A stretch of DNA of 64,000 nt from Sphingomonas sp. Root710 (GCF_001429065.1 NZ_LMIB01000017.1:103074-167073); one strand, 5' to 3'; positions 47,431 to 56,604 are shown, numbered from the stretch's first letter. The notes: generated by a model not told the origin, from the letters alone. Translations and numbers: made by a program.

Positions 47431-47577
47431 CTTCCCCTCCCGCGTGCGGGAGGGGTGTAGGGGTGGGGCGAGGGCAGCGAGCTTCCCAGCTTGTCGCGTA
47501 ACACTCCGCCAAGGGGCATCGAGCCCCTTGTCTTCGTTGCCCACCCCTCGATCCCCTCCCGCACGCAGGAGGGGAAG
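47431..47577. repeat. Intergenic element with long imperfect terminal inverted repeats
   Basis: The left end starts CTTCCCCTCCCGCGTGCGGGAGGGG at 47431 (25 bases, shown to position 47455), and the right end at about 47540-47577 is its complement with few changes; the pairing continues into AGGGGTGGG / CCCACCCCT. Each arm also folds on itself. An internal hairpin, CAAGGGGC / GCCCCTTG, lies at 47510-47530. The element fills the gap between dnaE and the convergent DUF4136 gene and has no coding capacity, as expected for a MITE/REP-like repeat. Confidence 0.75.
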
Positions 47578-47582
47578 GCGGA

Positions 47583-48242
47583 TCACCGCTTCTTGTCGGG
47601 TGGCGCGATGGTGATCTTCACCTCCTCGCCCGACTGGCCCGGGAAGTTGGTGAACAGCGCCTCGACCAGATTCGGCACCAGCCGGGGCAGCGCATCGTCG
47701 AGCGAGCGCGCCTTGGCCTTGCCTTCGAACACATGTTTGCCGTCCGCGCTGCGCTCGATCACCAGCTCGGCATGGCTGGTATAGACGGTGTAGGTATCGA
47801 TGTCGCGATACCAGGGATCATACCAGAAGGGGTCCCAGCCATAATAAAAGGCCGATCCATATCCCCAACGGCGGCCATAGGGACCGAAGCCGCCATAGCC
47901 CCACGGGCCGAAGGCCGGGCCCGGCGCGGGGCGCGAGACGGTCTTCTGGACGCCGCGGTCGACGCCATAGTCGAACTGGACGACCAGTTCGGGCTTCGCG
48001 CCGCCCTCGACCGGGCGATAGCCATAGGCGGCGAGCCGCTGGCTCACCAGTGCGGCATATTGCGCGAATTCGAGACCGCCCTGATTTCGTGGATCGCTCG
48101 CCTGGATGGCGAACGTCTGTCCTTCGGGAACCGGCAGCGCCTGGAAGCGCGATACATTGGCCTGGAAAGGTTGCGTACAGGCGGATACCGCGAGCAGCGC
48201 CAGCGGAGCGGCTGCGGCCAAGATCTTGCGAACTATCGGCAT
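47583..48242 (-). CDS. DUF4136 domain lipoprotein
   Basis: The 219-residue precursor has a lipoprotein signal with lipobox LLAVSAC (Cys about residue 22), then a DUF4136 domain (VSRFQALPVPEGQTFAI, FAQYAALVSQRLAAYGYRP, LVVQFDYGVD) and a Gly/Tyr/Trp-rich loop before a C-terminal strand region. Members are envelope lipoproteins of unknown role. The ATG at 48242 is preferred over a TTG six bases upstream because it follows AAGGCG and begins with the basic signal head. Confidence 0.85.
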   Translation of the reverse strand: MPIVRKILAAAAPLALLAVSACTQPFQANVSRFQALPVPEGQTFAIQASDPRNQGGLEFAQYAALVSQRLAAYGYRPVEGGAKPELVVQFDYGVDRGVQKTVSRPAPGPAFGPWGYGGFGPYGRRWGYGSAFYYGWDPFWYDPWYRDIDTYTVYTSHAELVIERSADGKHVFEGKAKARSLDDALPRLVPNLVEALFTNFPGQSGEEVKITIAPPDKKR

Positions 48243-48426
48243 TATCAAAGCGCCTTATCTGACACCGAGGCCGAAACGCCGCCCCGGCTTTACCCTAGTT
48301 AAGCCACAGCTTATCGCAAGCGGCGGGTGAACATGGCTTGAACGTCCGGAACGTCGCGGAGTTGCCCGCGGCGCCTTCGATCAATATAACCTGCGATAAG
48401 ACGGCGTCCCGGCGCCTTCGCCTTGG

Positions 48427-48813
48427 TCAGCGCGCGGCTATTTCGGCGTGAAGCTCGAAAAAGCGTGTCATCGCAGCAACTCCGGCAGGGGTCAGCTGGA
48501 CCATTGTGCGGCGGCCGTCCGATTCGTCGCGATCCCGCCGGACCATCCCCGCCTGCTCCAGTTCGTCAACGCGGCGGAGAAGCGCGGTGTGGGACTCATC
48601 AAGGTGATTCCGGATCTGCTTGATGCAGAGGGGGTGACCCTCGAGCTGGCTGGCGAAGCACAGCAGCATGATGTCCCAGCAGGACTCACGAAACACCGCG
48701 GAAGGAAATATCCGGCGCTGGGCCAGGCGCACCGACATCGCGGATCGGGCGCGCTCAATCAGATCACCGCTTGTGCGACCACGCTGGTTCTCTCCAGTAA
48801 CGACCGCCGCCAT
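48427..48813 (-). CDS. MarR-type winged-helix transcriptional regulator
   Basis: The 128-residue protein has a winged helix (MLLCFASQLEGHPLCIKQI, HTALLRRVDELEQAGMVRR, then DGRRTMVQLTPAG, about 49-112), as in MarR-like regulators that sense stress or cell-cycle inputs. The N-terminal 40 residues are basic. It lies alone, upstream and divergent from the repeat lipoprotein gene at 49099. Its target is unknown, but the 285-bp region between the two is a possible control site. Confidence 0.75.
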   Translation of the reverse strand: MAAVVTGENQRGRTSGDLIERARSAMSVRLAQRRIFPSAVFRESCWDIMLLCFASQLEGHPLCIKQIRNHLDESHTALLRRVDELEQAGMVRRDRDESDGRRTMVQLTPAGVAAMTRFFELHAEIAAR

Positions 48814-49098
48814 CAGCGTGCTGAAATGACGGTCAATGGAGTAACTACTACGGTTTTGACCCGGTCGAATAGTAACGCTCTCCTAAACGTGAAAATCAAT
48901 ACAGAGATGTAATATCGCGAGAGTTGATCGGTTCTCTCCAACAGATTGGTCTTAGAAACCCATATGACGGCCCGTGCAGGCCCCTAAAGTCCACTCCGCA
49001 AAGTTGCGTATAACCACTTTCAAATCCGGATTCGGACGGAAAGGAACGTGTGCCGATGGCGGTTCATTACTGCAACTAATCGGTGAGTGGAGGTTGCG

Positions 49099-50463
49099 AT
49101 GTTGACGAACGGATTGAGAGCGATGTGTGGTGTCTTGGTCGCATCGGCTAGCATATTGTCGCTGTCCGCGTGCGACAGTTCCGGTGGCATGCGCCTGGCA
49201 GGCGTGGGGCAGCTGCCGTCTACCCCTGTGGACGGGGGCGCGAGCGGCGATGACGGCAGCGGCGGGGGTGGCGACGGATCGGGCGGCACCGGCACCGGCT
49301 CCGGCGGCACCGGAACGGGTTCGGGTAGCGGCGGCTCGGGCTCCGGCTCGGGTTCCGGCGGCTCAGGTTCGGGCAGTTCGACCGGAGGGACCGGCGGCGG
49401 TACCGGCAGCACGACGACGGGTCTGCTGGCCAGCCTGCCGGTTCCCGGCTTGGTCGGCCCCGGGGGCGTGGCCGACACCGGCCTGCTCGCCAACAGCGGC
49501 AATCCCTCAAATACCGGAGCTGTCGGCACCGTATTGGTGACGGCCGGGAATGCCGTGCTGGGCGTGAACGGTCAGACGCCGACGCTCGTGCAGGCGGTGG
49601 ACAATGCCGTGCCCGGTTCGGTGCCGATCGCGGGCACGGTTTCGCAGGTGCTCCAGGCGACCGGACAGGCGCTGGTCGATACCGGAAGCGGCAAGACCTA
49701 CCTGGTCGACGGTCTGACGGCAGCCGTCGGCGAGGCGGTGTCGCTCAACGTGCTGAACAAGGATGTCCTGCCCGGCAGCGGTACCCAGTTGGTCGGGACC
49801 AGTGTTCTGTCGAACACACAGAATATGGGTAGCCTCGCTACGGTCGGGGTCGACGCCGCCGGCAACATCGTCAAGGCTGTGGCGACCCCGCTGGGCACGG
49901 ACAATGCCACCTTGGTGTCGGCGGTCGTCCCTGGCTCGACAGGGGGTGCGGCCGGAGGTTTGACGGGCGCCGCAGGCCAGATCGCCGGGGCGACGGTCGG
50001 GGCCACGCAGGTGCTGGGCACGGGCGGCACGACGCCCGCCATCGGGGTCAGCGTCCTGTCGCCGACACAGACCGCCGGAAGCGTGGCGACGGTCGGCGTC
50101 GGCAGCGGCGGCAATGTTGCGACGGTCGCGGTTGGCCCCGTCGCGGGAGCGAGCGCGGGCGGCAGCGTCACGGGTTCCGGCAATGTCCTGCCGAGCACGG
50201 GCGTTGCGACCAACGGCCTCGCCACTGTGACCGTCGGCAACACGACCGTGTTGAACGGCGGCAGCAGCCCGGCAGTCGGCGCCAGCCTACTCTCGCCGAC
50301 CCAGGCCACGGGCACCGCGGTCACGGCAGGTGTGCTGTCGGCGGGCAATGTCGTCACGACGACGGTCGGCGGGCTGACGGCGCCACTCACCGGCTCGACA
50401 GGTGGTGGTGCCAGTACCTCGACCGGGGGCCTGGTGAGCGGCCTGCTCGGCAAGGGCAGCTGA
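49099..50463 (+). CDS. Gly/Ser-rich repeat lipoprotein next to a two-partner-secretion transporter
   Basis: The 454-residue precursor has a lipoprotein signal (lipobox LSLSAC, Cys about 25), a low-complexity Gly/Ser/Thr stretch (about 50-110), and a long region of aliphatic, Gly- and Thr-rich sequence. Three copies of a motif like S-[VL]-L-S-x-T-Q-x-x-G-[ST] occur about 80 residues apart (near 233, 315 and 393), so the region is probably a repetitive beta structure. GGAGG lies just before the ATG. The next gene encodes an outer-membrane transporter of the ShlB/FhaC type. No hemagglutinin-type TPS signal domain is seen. I do not know this family. Confidence 0.7.
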   Translation: MLTNGLRAMCGVLVASASILSLSACDSSGGMRLAGVGQLPSTPVDGGASGDDGSGGGGDGSGGTGTGSGGTGTGSGSGGSGSGSGSGGSGSGSSTGGTGGGTGSTTTGLLASLPVPGLVGPGGVADTGLLANSGNPSNTGAVGTVLVTAGNAVLGVNGQTPTLVQAVDNAVPGSVPIAGTVSQVLQATGQALVDTGSGKTYLVDGLTAAVGEAVSLNVLNKDVLPGSGTQLVGTSVLSNTQNMGSLATVGVDAAGNIVKAVATPLGTDNATLVSAVVPGSTGGAAGGLTGAAGQIAGATVGATQVLGTGGTTPAIGVSVLSPTQTAGSVATVGVGSGGNVATVAVGPVAGASAGGSVTGSGNVLPSTGVATNGLATVTVGNTTVLNGGSSPAVGASLLSPTQATGTAVTAGVLSAGNVVTTTVGGLTAPLTGSTGGGASTSTGGLVSGLLGKGS

Positions 50464-50472
50464 TCTCCCTCA

Positions 50473-50506
50473 GGGGGCGGAGCATGGCTCCGTCCCCGCT
50501 TTTTCT
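50473..50506 (+). terminator. Hairpin with T-run between the lipoprotein and transporter genes
   Basis: A GGGGCGGAGC / GCTCCGTCCCC stem with one bulged base around ATG is followed by GCTTTTTC, beginning ten bases after the lipoprotein stop. It looks like an intrinsic terminator. It would lower read-through into the transporter gene at 50533 and so set their ratio. Confidence 0.7.
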
Positions 50507-50532
50507 TGGGCGATCGAACAGGGGACATCATT

Positions 50533-52185
50533 ATGACGCCTTGGACCAGGCCGGTCGCGGCCGGGCTGTCGCTGGCCGCGTCGATCGCGGCGGTTTCCAT
50601 CTCTCCCGCATGGGGGCAATCGCCGCTAATCTTGGACCGCAACCGCGCCGATCGCGTCCAGCCGGTCACTCCGGCTGCACCGGATGCTGCGCAACAAAGC
50701 CCCGCCGCGCCCGCGCCGGTGATCGAGGAAAGCGCCGATCATACGGGCACGATCATCAGGGCGATCCGCTTCATCGGGACGAAGGCTCCCGAGCCCGCCG
50801 CCCGCGCCGCCGAGGCCTATGTCGGCAAGCCGGCGACCCGCGCGATCCTGCAGCATATCGCCGCGGCGGTCTCCGGCGGCTACGCCAAGGCGGACGTCGC
50901 GCTCTATTCGGTGCTGATCCCGAACCAGGATATTTCCGACGGCGTGCTCGACGTGCTGCTGATCGAGGGGCAGGTCGAACAGGTCGTCGTCACCGACAAG
51001 TCGACTGGCCGGGCGCGGAAACTGATCGCAGCAATTGCGCAGCATATGGTGGGTGAGACCCCGCTCAGGAAGGCGACATTGCAACGCTATGTCTCACTGA
51101 TCCAGGACGTGCCGGGTACAAAGACCGACATCGACATCGTTCAGGGATCGGCGCGCGGATTGGTCCGTGTCGTCCTGACCGTCACCGACAAGCGCAACGA
51201 GTTCGCGACCGGCTTCGACAACCGCTCGGGGGCGACCTATCGCGGCGGCGAGTTCACCGCCCGGGCGACGCTGTTCCACCTGTTTCGGGGCGGCGACCAG
51301 ACCGATGTCAACCTCGGCGCCTCGGCCAATTTCCGCAATTACCGCTATGCTTCATTCGCCCATTCGACCGCGATCGGTAGTGATCGCGGGCGGCTTGCGC
51401 TGTCACTCGGTTATCTGAAGACGCGCCCGCGCAATACCAGCATCACCGGCGACGCGAAAATCGCCGGGCTCACCTACAGTTATCCGCTGATCCGCGACTA
51501 TAAGCGCAATCTTACCGCCTCCGCCGGGTTCGACGGGCTCAATAGCGACAATGCGGCCTTCGGACAGTTGATCTCCAGCGAACGCACCCGCGCGGCCCGT
51601 ATCGCGCTGGGCTATGTCGAGGCGCAGCCGAAGCGGACGCTGGCGGGCGGGGTCACGATCAGCCGGGGCTTCGACGCGCTGGGCGCGCGGGTTACCGCGC
51701 CGCTGGCCGAAGCAAGATTCACCAAGGTCAACGCGCGGGCGAGCATCGATCAGGCGATCGGCAAGCGCATGGTCGCGCGGCTTCGGTTCAGCGGCCAGTA
51801 TAGCGGCGACCGGTTGCCCGCCGCCGAGCGTTTCGCGGTGGGCGGGCAGGATTTCGGCCGCGCCTTCGAAGTGGCGGTGATCAGCGCCGATCGCGGCGCG
51901 GCGGCGCTCGCCGAACTCGCGGTCAAGCCGTTGATGGGGTCGAAAATCTTCGGCGACACCGAACTCTACGGTTTCGTCGACGGCGCCAAGGTTCGCATCC
52001 TCGATCGCGGGCCCTTCCCCGGCGGCACCTTCGATCTCGCCTCGGCGGGCGGCGGGGTGCGGCTAGCCTATACGACCAAGGCCGCACTGTTCCTCGAAGC
52101 GGCGAAACCGATCGACCGGCCCTATGCCGGCTATGACAAGGATTGGCGCTTTTCGGTGGGTTGGCGGCTGGCGCTGCGGTCCTAA
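50533..52185 (+). CDS. ShlB/FhaC/HecB-family outer-membrane secretion protein (TpsB-like)
   Basis: The 550-residue precursor has a signal peptide (cut after SPAWGQ, about 30), a proline/alanine linker, one or two POTRA domains (about 70-220; TIIRAIRFIGT, GVLDVLLIEGQVEQV) and a C-terminal 16-strand barrel. Such proteins export a partner exoprotein across the outer membrane. The conserved loop-6 tip appears as GGQDFGRAFEV rather than the classical VRGY. The ATG at 50533 has AGGGGA before it; a frame to 50506 is less likely. The gene ends overlapping the convergent symporter by four bases. The partner is probably the lipoprotein upstream, or is encoded elsewhere. Confidence 0.82.
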   Translation: MTPWTRPVAAGLSLAASIAAVSISPAWGQSPLILDRNRADRVQPVTPAAPDAAQQSPAAPAPVIEESADHTGTIIRAIRFIGTKAPEPAARAAEAYVGKPATRAILQHIAAAVSGGYAKADVALYSVLIPNQDISDGVLDVLLIEGQVEQVVVTDKSTGRARKLIAAIAQHMVGETPLRKATLQRYVSLIQDVPGTKTDIDIVQGSARGLVRVVLTVTDKRNEFATGFDNRSGATYRGGEFTARATLFHLFRGGDQTDVNLGASANFRNYRYASFAHSTAIGSDRGRLALSLGYLKTRPRNTSITGDAKIAGLTYSYPLIRDYKRNLTASAGFDGLNSDNAAFGQLISSERTRAARIALGYVEAQPKRTLAGGVTISRGFDALGARVTAPLAEARFTKVNARASIDQAIGKRMVARLRFSGQYSGDRLPAAERFAVGGQDFGRAFEVAVISADRGAAALAELAVKPLMGSKIFGDTELYGFVDGAKVRILDRGPFPGGTFDLASAGGGVRLAYTTKAALFLEAAKPIDRPYAGYDKDWRFSVGWRLALRS

Positions 52186-53498
52186 ACCTCCGCGAGCACG
52201 CCGTCGGCGACCGATTTCTCCAATATCCCCTCGCGTTTCGCGACGATCATCGGGACGAGGATCTGTCCCGCGACATTGGTCGCCGTGCGGCCCATGTCGA
52301 GGATCGGGTCGATCGCGAGCAACAGGCCCGCCCCTTCGAGCGGCAGGCCGAGCGTCGACAGGGTGAGGGTCAGCATCACCGTTGCGCCAGTCAGGCCCGC
52401 CGTCGCGGCGGAGCCGAGCACCGAGGTGACGATGATCAGCCCATAGTCGGTCAGGCCGAGCGGCAGGCCGTAGAATTGCGCGACGAAGATCGCCGAGACC
52501 GCCGGATAGATCGCCGCGCATCCGTCCATCTTGGTGGTCGATCCCAGCGGCACCGCGAAGGAGGCGTAGCTGCGCGGCACCCCGAGCAGTTCGGCCGACC
52601 GCTCGGTGACCGGTAGCGTGCCGACCGAGGAGCGCGACACGAAGCCGAGCTGGATCGCCGGCCAGGCCCCGGCAAAGAAGCGGCGCGGGCTGATCCCGTT
52701 GAGCAGCAGCAACGTCGGGTAGACGACGAACAGCACGAGCCCAAGGCCGATATAGATGGCGGCGGCGAACCAGCTGAGCCCCGCCAGCGCGTCCCAGCCA
52801 TATTTGACGACGGCGGTGCCGATCAGACCGGCGCTGCCGATCGGGGTCAGCCGGATCACCCACCAGAGCAGCCGCCGCATCACCGCGAGCAAGCCGCGCA
52901 CGAAGCCGATGAACGGCTCCGCCGCCGCGCCCGAGCGGAGCGCCGCCGCTCCGACCGCGATCGACAGGACGATGATCTGGAGCGCATTGAAACCGATCGA
53001 GGTGGTGACCGTGCCGTCATCGCCGGTCTTGCTGCTCGCATAGATGCCGAAGCCGTTGGCCGGGATCAGGCCCTTGAGGAAATCGAGCCAGGTCCCGACC
53101 GTCTTTGGCGCGGCGGCGGCTTCGTGTGCGACGCCCGCCGCTACGCCGGGCTGGATAGTCACGCCCAGCATGATCCCGATCAGCACTGCTATGAGCGCGG
53201 TCGCCGCGAACCACAGCAAGGTCTGCCCCACCAGCCGCGCCGCGTTGGTCAGGTCGCGCAGGTTGACGATCGAGGTGACGATCGCCGCGAAGATCAGCGG
53301 CGGCACCAGCGCCTTGAGCAGCTGGACGAAGATCGATCCGATCAGGTCGAGCGTCTGGGCCAGGCCATTGGGCGCGTCGCCGGCCGGCCCGATCGATCGG
53401 GCGAGCAGGCCCAGCACGAGCCCGATCGCCATGCCGGCGAGGACCTGCAGGCCGAAGTTGCTGATGAAACGGGATTGCGGTTCGGACGCTCGGGCCAT
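52182..53498 (-). CDS. Dicarboxylate/amino acid:cation symporter (DAACS family)
   Basis: The 438-residue protein has eight or more hydrophobic helices and the transport signatures of the glutamate/C4-dicarboxylate family: [13 protein letters not shown] (first re-entrant loop), [13 protein letters not shown] and the [12 protein letters not shown] segment. It probably imports dicarboxylates, glutamate or aspartate with protons or sodium. Serine-rich SRSSVGTLP matches the family. The substrate is not fixed by sequence. Confidence 0.9.
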   Translation of the reverse strand: MARASEPQSRFISNFGLQVLAGMAIGLVLGLLARSIGPAGDAPNGLAQTLDLIGSIFVQLLKALVPPLIFAAIVTSIVNLRDLTNAARLVGQTLLWFAATALIAVLIGIMLGVTIQPGVAAGVAHEAAAAPKTVGTWLDFLKGLIPANGFGIYASSKTGDDGTVTTSIGFNALQIIVLSIAVGAAALRSGAAAEPFIGFVRGLLAVMRRLLWWVIRLTPIGSAGLIGTAVVKYGWDALAGLSWFAAAIYIGLGLVLFVVYPTLLLLNGISPRRFFAGAWPAIQLGFVSRSSVGTLPVTERSAELLGVPRSYASFAVPLGSTTKMDGCAAIYPAVSAIFVAQFYGLPLGLTDYGLIIVTSVLGSAATAGLTGATVMLTLTLSTLGLPLEGAGLLLAIDPILDMGRTATNVAGQILVPMIVAKREGILEKSVADGVLAEV

Positions 53499-53649
53499 CG
53501 CTGCCTCGCAGGAAGTTTGTCCCGAAGGTGGGACCGGTCCGCCCCCTCAACAAATGAGTTTAGCTTATAGGTCCGACAGAGACTCTATCGCGCTTTGCAA
53601 TGGTTTTGCGGGCCGAGCGACCTACATAGGTCGCGAACAGGAGTGCCGC

Positions 53650-54657
53650 ATGACAGCCATTTCCATCCTCGATCTTGTCCGCGTGACCGAAGAGGGCGAT
53701 CCGCGCGTCTCGCTCGACAATGCCCGCGATCTTGCGTCCCATGCCGAAAATTGGGGCTATCGGCGCTTCTGGATGGCTGAGCATCATAATATGGCCGGGA
53801 TTGCCAGCGCGGCGACCTCGCTCGCCATTTCGCATGTCGCGGCGGGGACGAAGACTATCCGCGTGGGGGCGGGCGGGATCATGCTGCCTAATCATGCGCC
53901 CTACATCATCGCCGAACAGTTCGGCACGCTCGCCTGGCTCTATCCGGGCCGGATCGATCTCGGCCTCGGCCGCGCCCCGGGCACCGATCAGCTCACCATC
54001 CGCGCGCTGCGCCGCCACGATTCGGACAATTTCCCGCAGGACGTGCTCGAGCTTCAGCATTATTTCGAGCCGGTGCAACCCAATCAGCGCGTCCAGGCGG
54101 TGCCCGCCGCGGGCACGCGCGTCCCGCTGTGGATCCTGGGATCGAGCACCTTCGGCGCGCAGCTCGCCGCCGAACTCGGCCTCCCCTACGCTTTCGCTTC
54201 GCATTTCGCGCCGCAGTCGCTGACGGCGGCGCTACGCATCTATCGCGAACGGTTCAAACCCTCGGCGCAGCTCGACCGGCCCTATGCAATGGTCGGGGTC
54301 AACATCGTCGCCGCCGACAGCGACGCCGAGGCGAAGCGGTTGGCGACGACCCAGCAAATGTCCTTCGCCAACATCTTCCGCGGCACCCGCACGCTCAGCC
54401 AGCCGCCGATCGACGATATCGACACCTATTGGTCCCCTGCCGAACGGCATCAGGCATCGCAGATGCTCGAACGGATGATCATCGGCTCGCGCGAGACCGT
54501 CGCGGCGGGAATCGGCAAGCTCGTCGCCGAGACTGGCGCGGACGAATTGATGATCGTCTCCGACATCTACGATCACCAGAAACGGCTGCATTCGTTCGAG
54601 ATCATCGCTGAGGTGACGGGCCAGAAGACGGCCGTGCCGGAGGTCTTCGCGTCCTGA
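53650..54657 (+). CDS. LLM-class flavin-dependent oxidoreductase
   Basis: The 335-residue protein is a bacterial luciferase-like monooxygenase of the MsnO8/YhbW-type group: [48 protein letters not shown] and [20 protein letters not shown]. It would use reduced FMN; the substrate is unknown. The ATG at 53650 follows AGGAG; the frame remains open far upstream (to 53044) but crosses the divergent gene. It is divergent from the symporter. Confidence 0.88.
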   Translation: MTAISILDLVRVTEEGDPRVSLDNARDLASHAENWGYRRFWMAEHHNMAGIASAATSLAISHVAAGTKTIRVGAGGIMLPNHAPYIIAEQFGTLAWLYPGRIDLGLGRAPGTDQLTIRALRRHDSDNFPQDVLELQHYFEPVQPNQRVQAVPAAGTRVPLWILGSSTFGAQLAAELGLPYAFASHFAPQSLTAALRIYRERFKPSAQLDRPYAMVGVNIVAADSDAEAKRLATTQQMSFANIFRGTRTLSQPPIDDIDTYWSPAERHQASQMLERMIIGSRETVAAGIGKLVAETGADELMIVSDIYDHQKRLHSFEIIAEVTGQKTAVPEVFAS

Positions 54658-54680
54658 TAAGGCGAAGTTCATTTCCTTAC

Positions 54681-54709
54681 CGTCGCCCCGGACTTGATCC
54701 GGGATGACG
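54681..54709. repeat. REP-like palindrome
   Basis: CGTCGCCCCGGA and TCCGGGATGACG form a hairpin with two mismatches around CTTGA. The right arm shares GGGATGACG with hairpins at 37162 and 56053. It lies 24 bases after the oxidoreductase stop and may also aid termination. Confidence 0.55.
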
Positions 54710-54789
54710 ATGAAGGTCAGACTCGACAATCGCGGTGCGATCCTTTAGGGGCCGCGCCTTCATGTCCCGAATCCGCTTTGAGCAGATGC

Positions 54790-54900
54790 GGGATTGTACC
54801 GTCCGAGACAGCAGGTGCGCGGAATATGCCGCGCTTAATGTCCTGCCTAGACGGGGAAAAGTTTTTCCAGCGAAAGCTGGGTCTGCCGCGCTCCCTTTCC
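54790..54900 (+). promoter_or_regulatory. L10 leader (ribosomal protein autoregulation) before rplJ
   Basis: CCGTC (54799-54803) pairs with GACGG (54850-54854), and inside, CAGG plus GCGCGG pair with CCGCGC plus CCTG (54812-54845). The asymmetric internal loop with GAGACAG resembles the kink-turn that binds the L10-L12 complex. A tetraloop hairpin, CCAGC-GAAA-GCTGG, follows. Free L10 binding here represses rplJL translation in other bacteria. The remainder of the 354-base gap (54658-55011) holds a REP-like hairpin and the promoter. Confidence 0.7.
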
Positions 54901-55011
54901 GGCGCTCGGCCAGGCGACCGACCCCTCGGACGGGTCAAGGGGCGGCGTATTTGTCCTTTGGCTCAAAAGCCCCTGCGGATGTGCTGCAGGGGTGGTTCTA
55001 AGGAGTAAGGC

Positions 55012-55527
55012 ATGGATCGAGCTCAAAAAGCCGAGCTGGTCGCCGAACTGAAGAGCACCTTCGAGGGCACGAGCGTGGTGATCGTCACCCGCAATCTCGG
55101 CCTCACGGTTGCGCAGTCCACTGCGCTCCGCACGAAGATGCGCGAAGCCGGCGCCAGCTACAAGGTATCGAAGAACAAGCTCGCCCGCATTGCCGTCGAG
55201 GGCACGTCCTACACAGCGATCAACGATCTGCTGGTGGGGCCGACCGCGCTCAGCACCTCCGTCGATCCCGTCGCCCCTGCAAAGGTGATCGTGGATTTCG
55301 CGAAGACCAACGACAAGTTGGAAATCGTCGGCGGCGCGATGGGCGACACGGTTCTCGACGTGGCTGGCGTGAAGGCGCTGGCCGAGCTGCCGTCGCTCGA
55401 CGAACTGCGCGCGAAGATCGTGGGCCTGCTGCAGGCACCCGCGACCAAGATCGCCCAGATCGTCCAGGCCCCCGCCGCCCAGGTGGCGCGGGTTATCGGC
55501 GCTTATGCGGCGAAAGAAGACGCCTGA
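55012..55527 (+). CDS. rplJ: 50S ribosomal protein L10
   Basis: The 171-residue protein starts MDRAQKAELVAELKSTFEG and contains KVSKNKLARIAVEGT and the C-terminal helix that carries L7/L12 dimers. It has a strong ribosome site, AAGGAGTAAGGC. It is followed by rplL after 63 bases, with the L10 leader upstream. Confidence 0.96.
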   Translation: MDRAQKAELVAELKSTFEGTSVVIVTRNLGLTVAQSTALRTKMREAGASYKVSKNKLARIAVEGTSYTAINDLLVGPTALSTSVDPVAPAKVIVDFAKTNDKLEIVGGAMGDTVLDVAGVKALAELPSLDELRAKIVGLLQAPATKIAQIVQAPAAQVARVIGAYAAKEDA

Positions 55528-55590
55528 ACTTTCGATATCATCGACTGACTGAAACATATTGGGCCCGCGTGGCCCTGATGGAGACTTAAA

Positions 55591-55974
55591 ATGGCAGACC
55601 TGAACAAGCTCGTTGACGATCTCTCGGCTCTCACCGTTCTCGAAGCCGCGGAGCTCTCGAAGCTCCTCGAAGAGAAGTGGGGCGTTTCGGCCGCTGCGGC
55701 GGTTGCGGTTGCGGCTCCGGCCGCTGGCGGCGCCGGCGGCGGCGCGGCTGCTGCCGAAGAGAAGACCGAGTTCGACGTCGTCCTGACCGGCGACGGCGGC
55801 AAGAAGATCAACGTGATCAAGGAAGTCCGCGCGATCACCGGCCTCGGCCTGACCGAAGCCAAGACCCTCGTCGAGTCGGCTCCGAAGGCCGTCAAGGAAG
55901 GCGTCAGCAAGGACGAAGCCGAGAAGCTCAAGAAGCAGCTCGAGGAAGCCGGCGCGACCGTCGAACTCAAGTAA
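55591..55974 (+). CDS. rplL: 50S ribosomal protein L7/L12
   Basis: The 127-residue protein has the dimerisation N-terminus ([20 protein letters not shown]), an Ala/Gly-rich hinge (about 37-56) and the globular factor-binding domain ([30 protein letters not shown]). It forms the ribosome stalk with L10. A strong terminator follows, so rpoB is not co-transcribed. Confidence 0.97.
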   Translation: MADLNKLVDDLSALTVLEAAELSKLLEEKWGVSAAAAVAVAAPAAGGAGGGAAAAEEKTEFDVVLTGDGGKKINVIKEVRAITGLGLTEAKTLVESAPKAVKEGVSKDEAEKLKKQLEEAGATVELK

Positions 55975-56012
55975 GCTTCTTTCCGTCCGATCCGGACGGC
56001 AGAACTTCGAAG

Positions 56013-56051
56013 AAGGGCGGCTTCTCTCACGAGAGGCCGCCCTTTCTGTTT
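56013..56051 (+). terminator. Rho-independent terminator after rplL
   Basis: AAGGGCGGCTTCTC pairs with GAGAGGCCGCCCTT around TCAC, and TCTGTTT follows. The stem has 14 pairs. It begins 38 bases after the rplL stop. Confidence 0.88.
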
Positions 56052-56052
56052 G

Positions 56053-56079
56053 GTCATCCTGAACTCGTTTCGGGATGAC
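56053..56079. repeat. REP-like palindrome
   Basis: GTCATCCTGAA and TTCGGGATGAC form an 11-pair stem, with one G-T pair, around ACTCG. It sits just beyond the rplL terminator and before the convergent SRPBCC gene. It shares GGGATGAC with the hairpins at 37162 and 54681. Confidence 0.55.
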
Positions 56080-56089
56080 GGCTGGGACG

Positions 56090-56578
56090 TTAGAGCCGCC
56101 CTTCCGCGACCAGTTCGCGGGTGCGCTTGAGGGTGGAGAGGAGCGCGGCGCGGTAACCCTGGCCGCTGTCGAACTGCGCCTGTTCGGCCTGCTCCTCGGG
56201 CCCGCCGGGCGGTTTGTCGCGCAGGCCGAGATAACAGTAGAAGCGCAGCTGGAGGGCGCCCGCCGCATCCTCGAACAGTTCGTTGACGATCGCGCCCTCG
56301 CGCGGGCCGGTGGCCTGGAAGAAGGTAACCTTGCGTTCGGGTTCGAGAGTGATGATCTCGCGCAGGTCTGCCCCCGCGATCGTCGCCTCGCGGACGAAAT
56401 GGGTAGCGCTTTCCTCGGTCACATCGCAGCGGGTGCACAGGCCCGGCGGCAGGAACAGCCGTGCGTCGCGCGCCTTGAGCTCAAGCCCGGCCCAAGCCTG
56501 GGCGCGGGTCAGCAGGATCTCTCCATCGGGATTCACGGGGACGGTGGCGGTCGAATAGATTATGTGACATTCCTTCAT
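56090..56578 (-). CDS. SRPBCC/START-like protein, AtaL (DUF1857)-like
   Basis: The 162-residue protein starts with a strand, then LTRAQAWAGLELKARDARLF (about 23-42), followed by alternating strands and a final long helix, the arrangement of SRPBCC proteins of the AtaL-like group. Such proteins bind hydrophobic ligands; no catalytic residues are known. It is convergent with rplL and lies 26 bp from an NmrA-type gene on the same strand. The family call is moderate. Confidence 0.55.
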   Translation of the reverse strand: MKECHIIYSTATVPVNPDGEILLTRAQAWAGLELKARDARLFLPPGLCTRCDVTEESATHFVREATIAGADLREIITLEPERKVTFFQATGPREGAIVNELFEDAAGALQLRFYCYLGLRDKPPGGPEEQAEQAQFDSGQGYRAALLSTLKRTRELVAEGRL

Positions 56579-56604
56579 GCATATCGGGTTGGAAGAAGGC
56601 GGGG

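Noticed and set aside
49250-49430. A tandem DNA repeat or CRISPR-like array
   Set aside because: The pattern is the Gly/Ser codon bias of a coding low-complexity stretch; there are no regular spacers.
53044-53649. A long N-terminal extension of the LLM oxidoreductase frame
   Set aside because: It is opposite the symporter gene, and AGGAG directly precedes the ATG at 53650.
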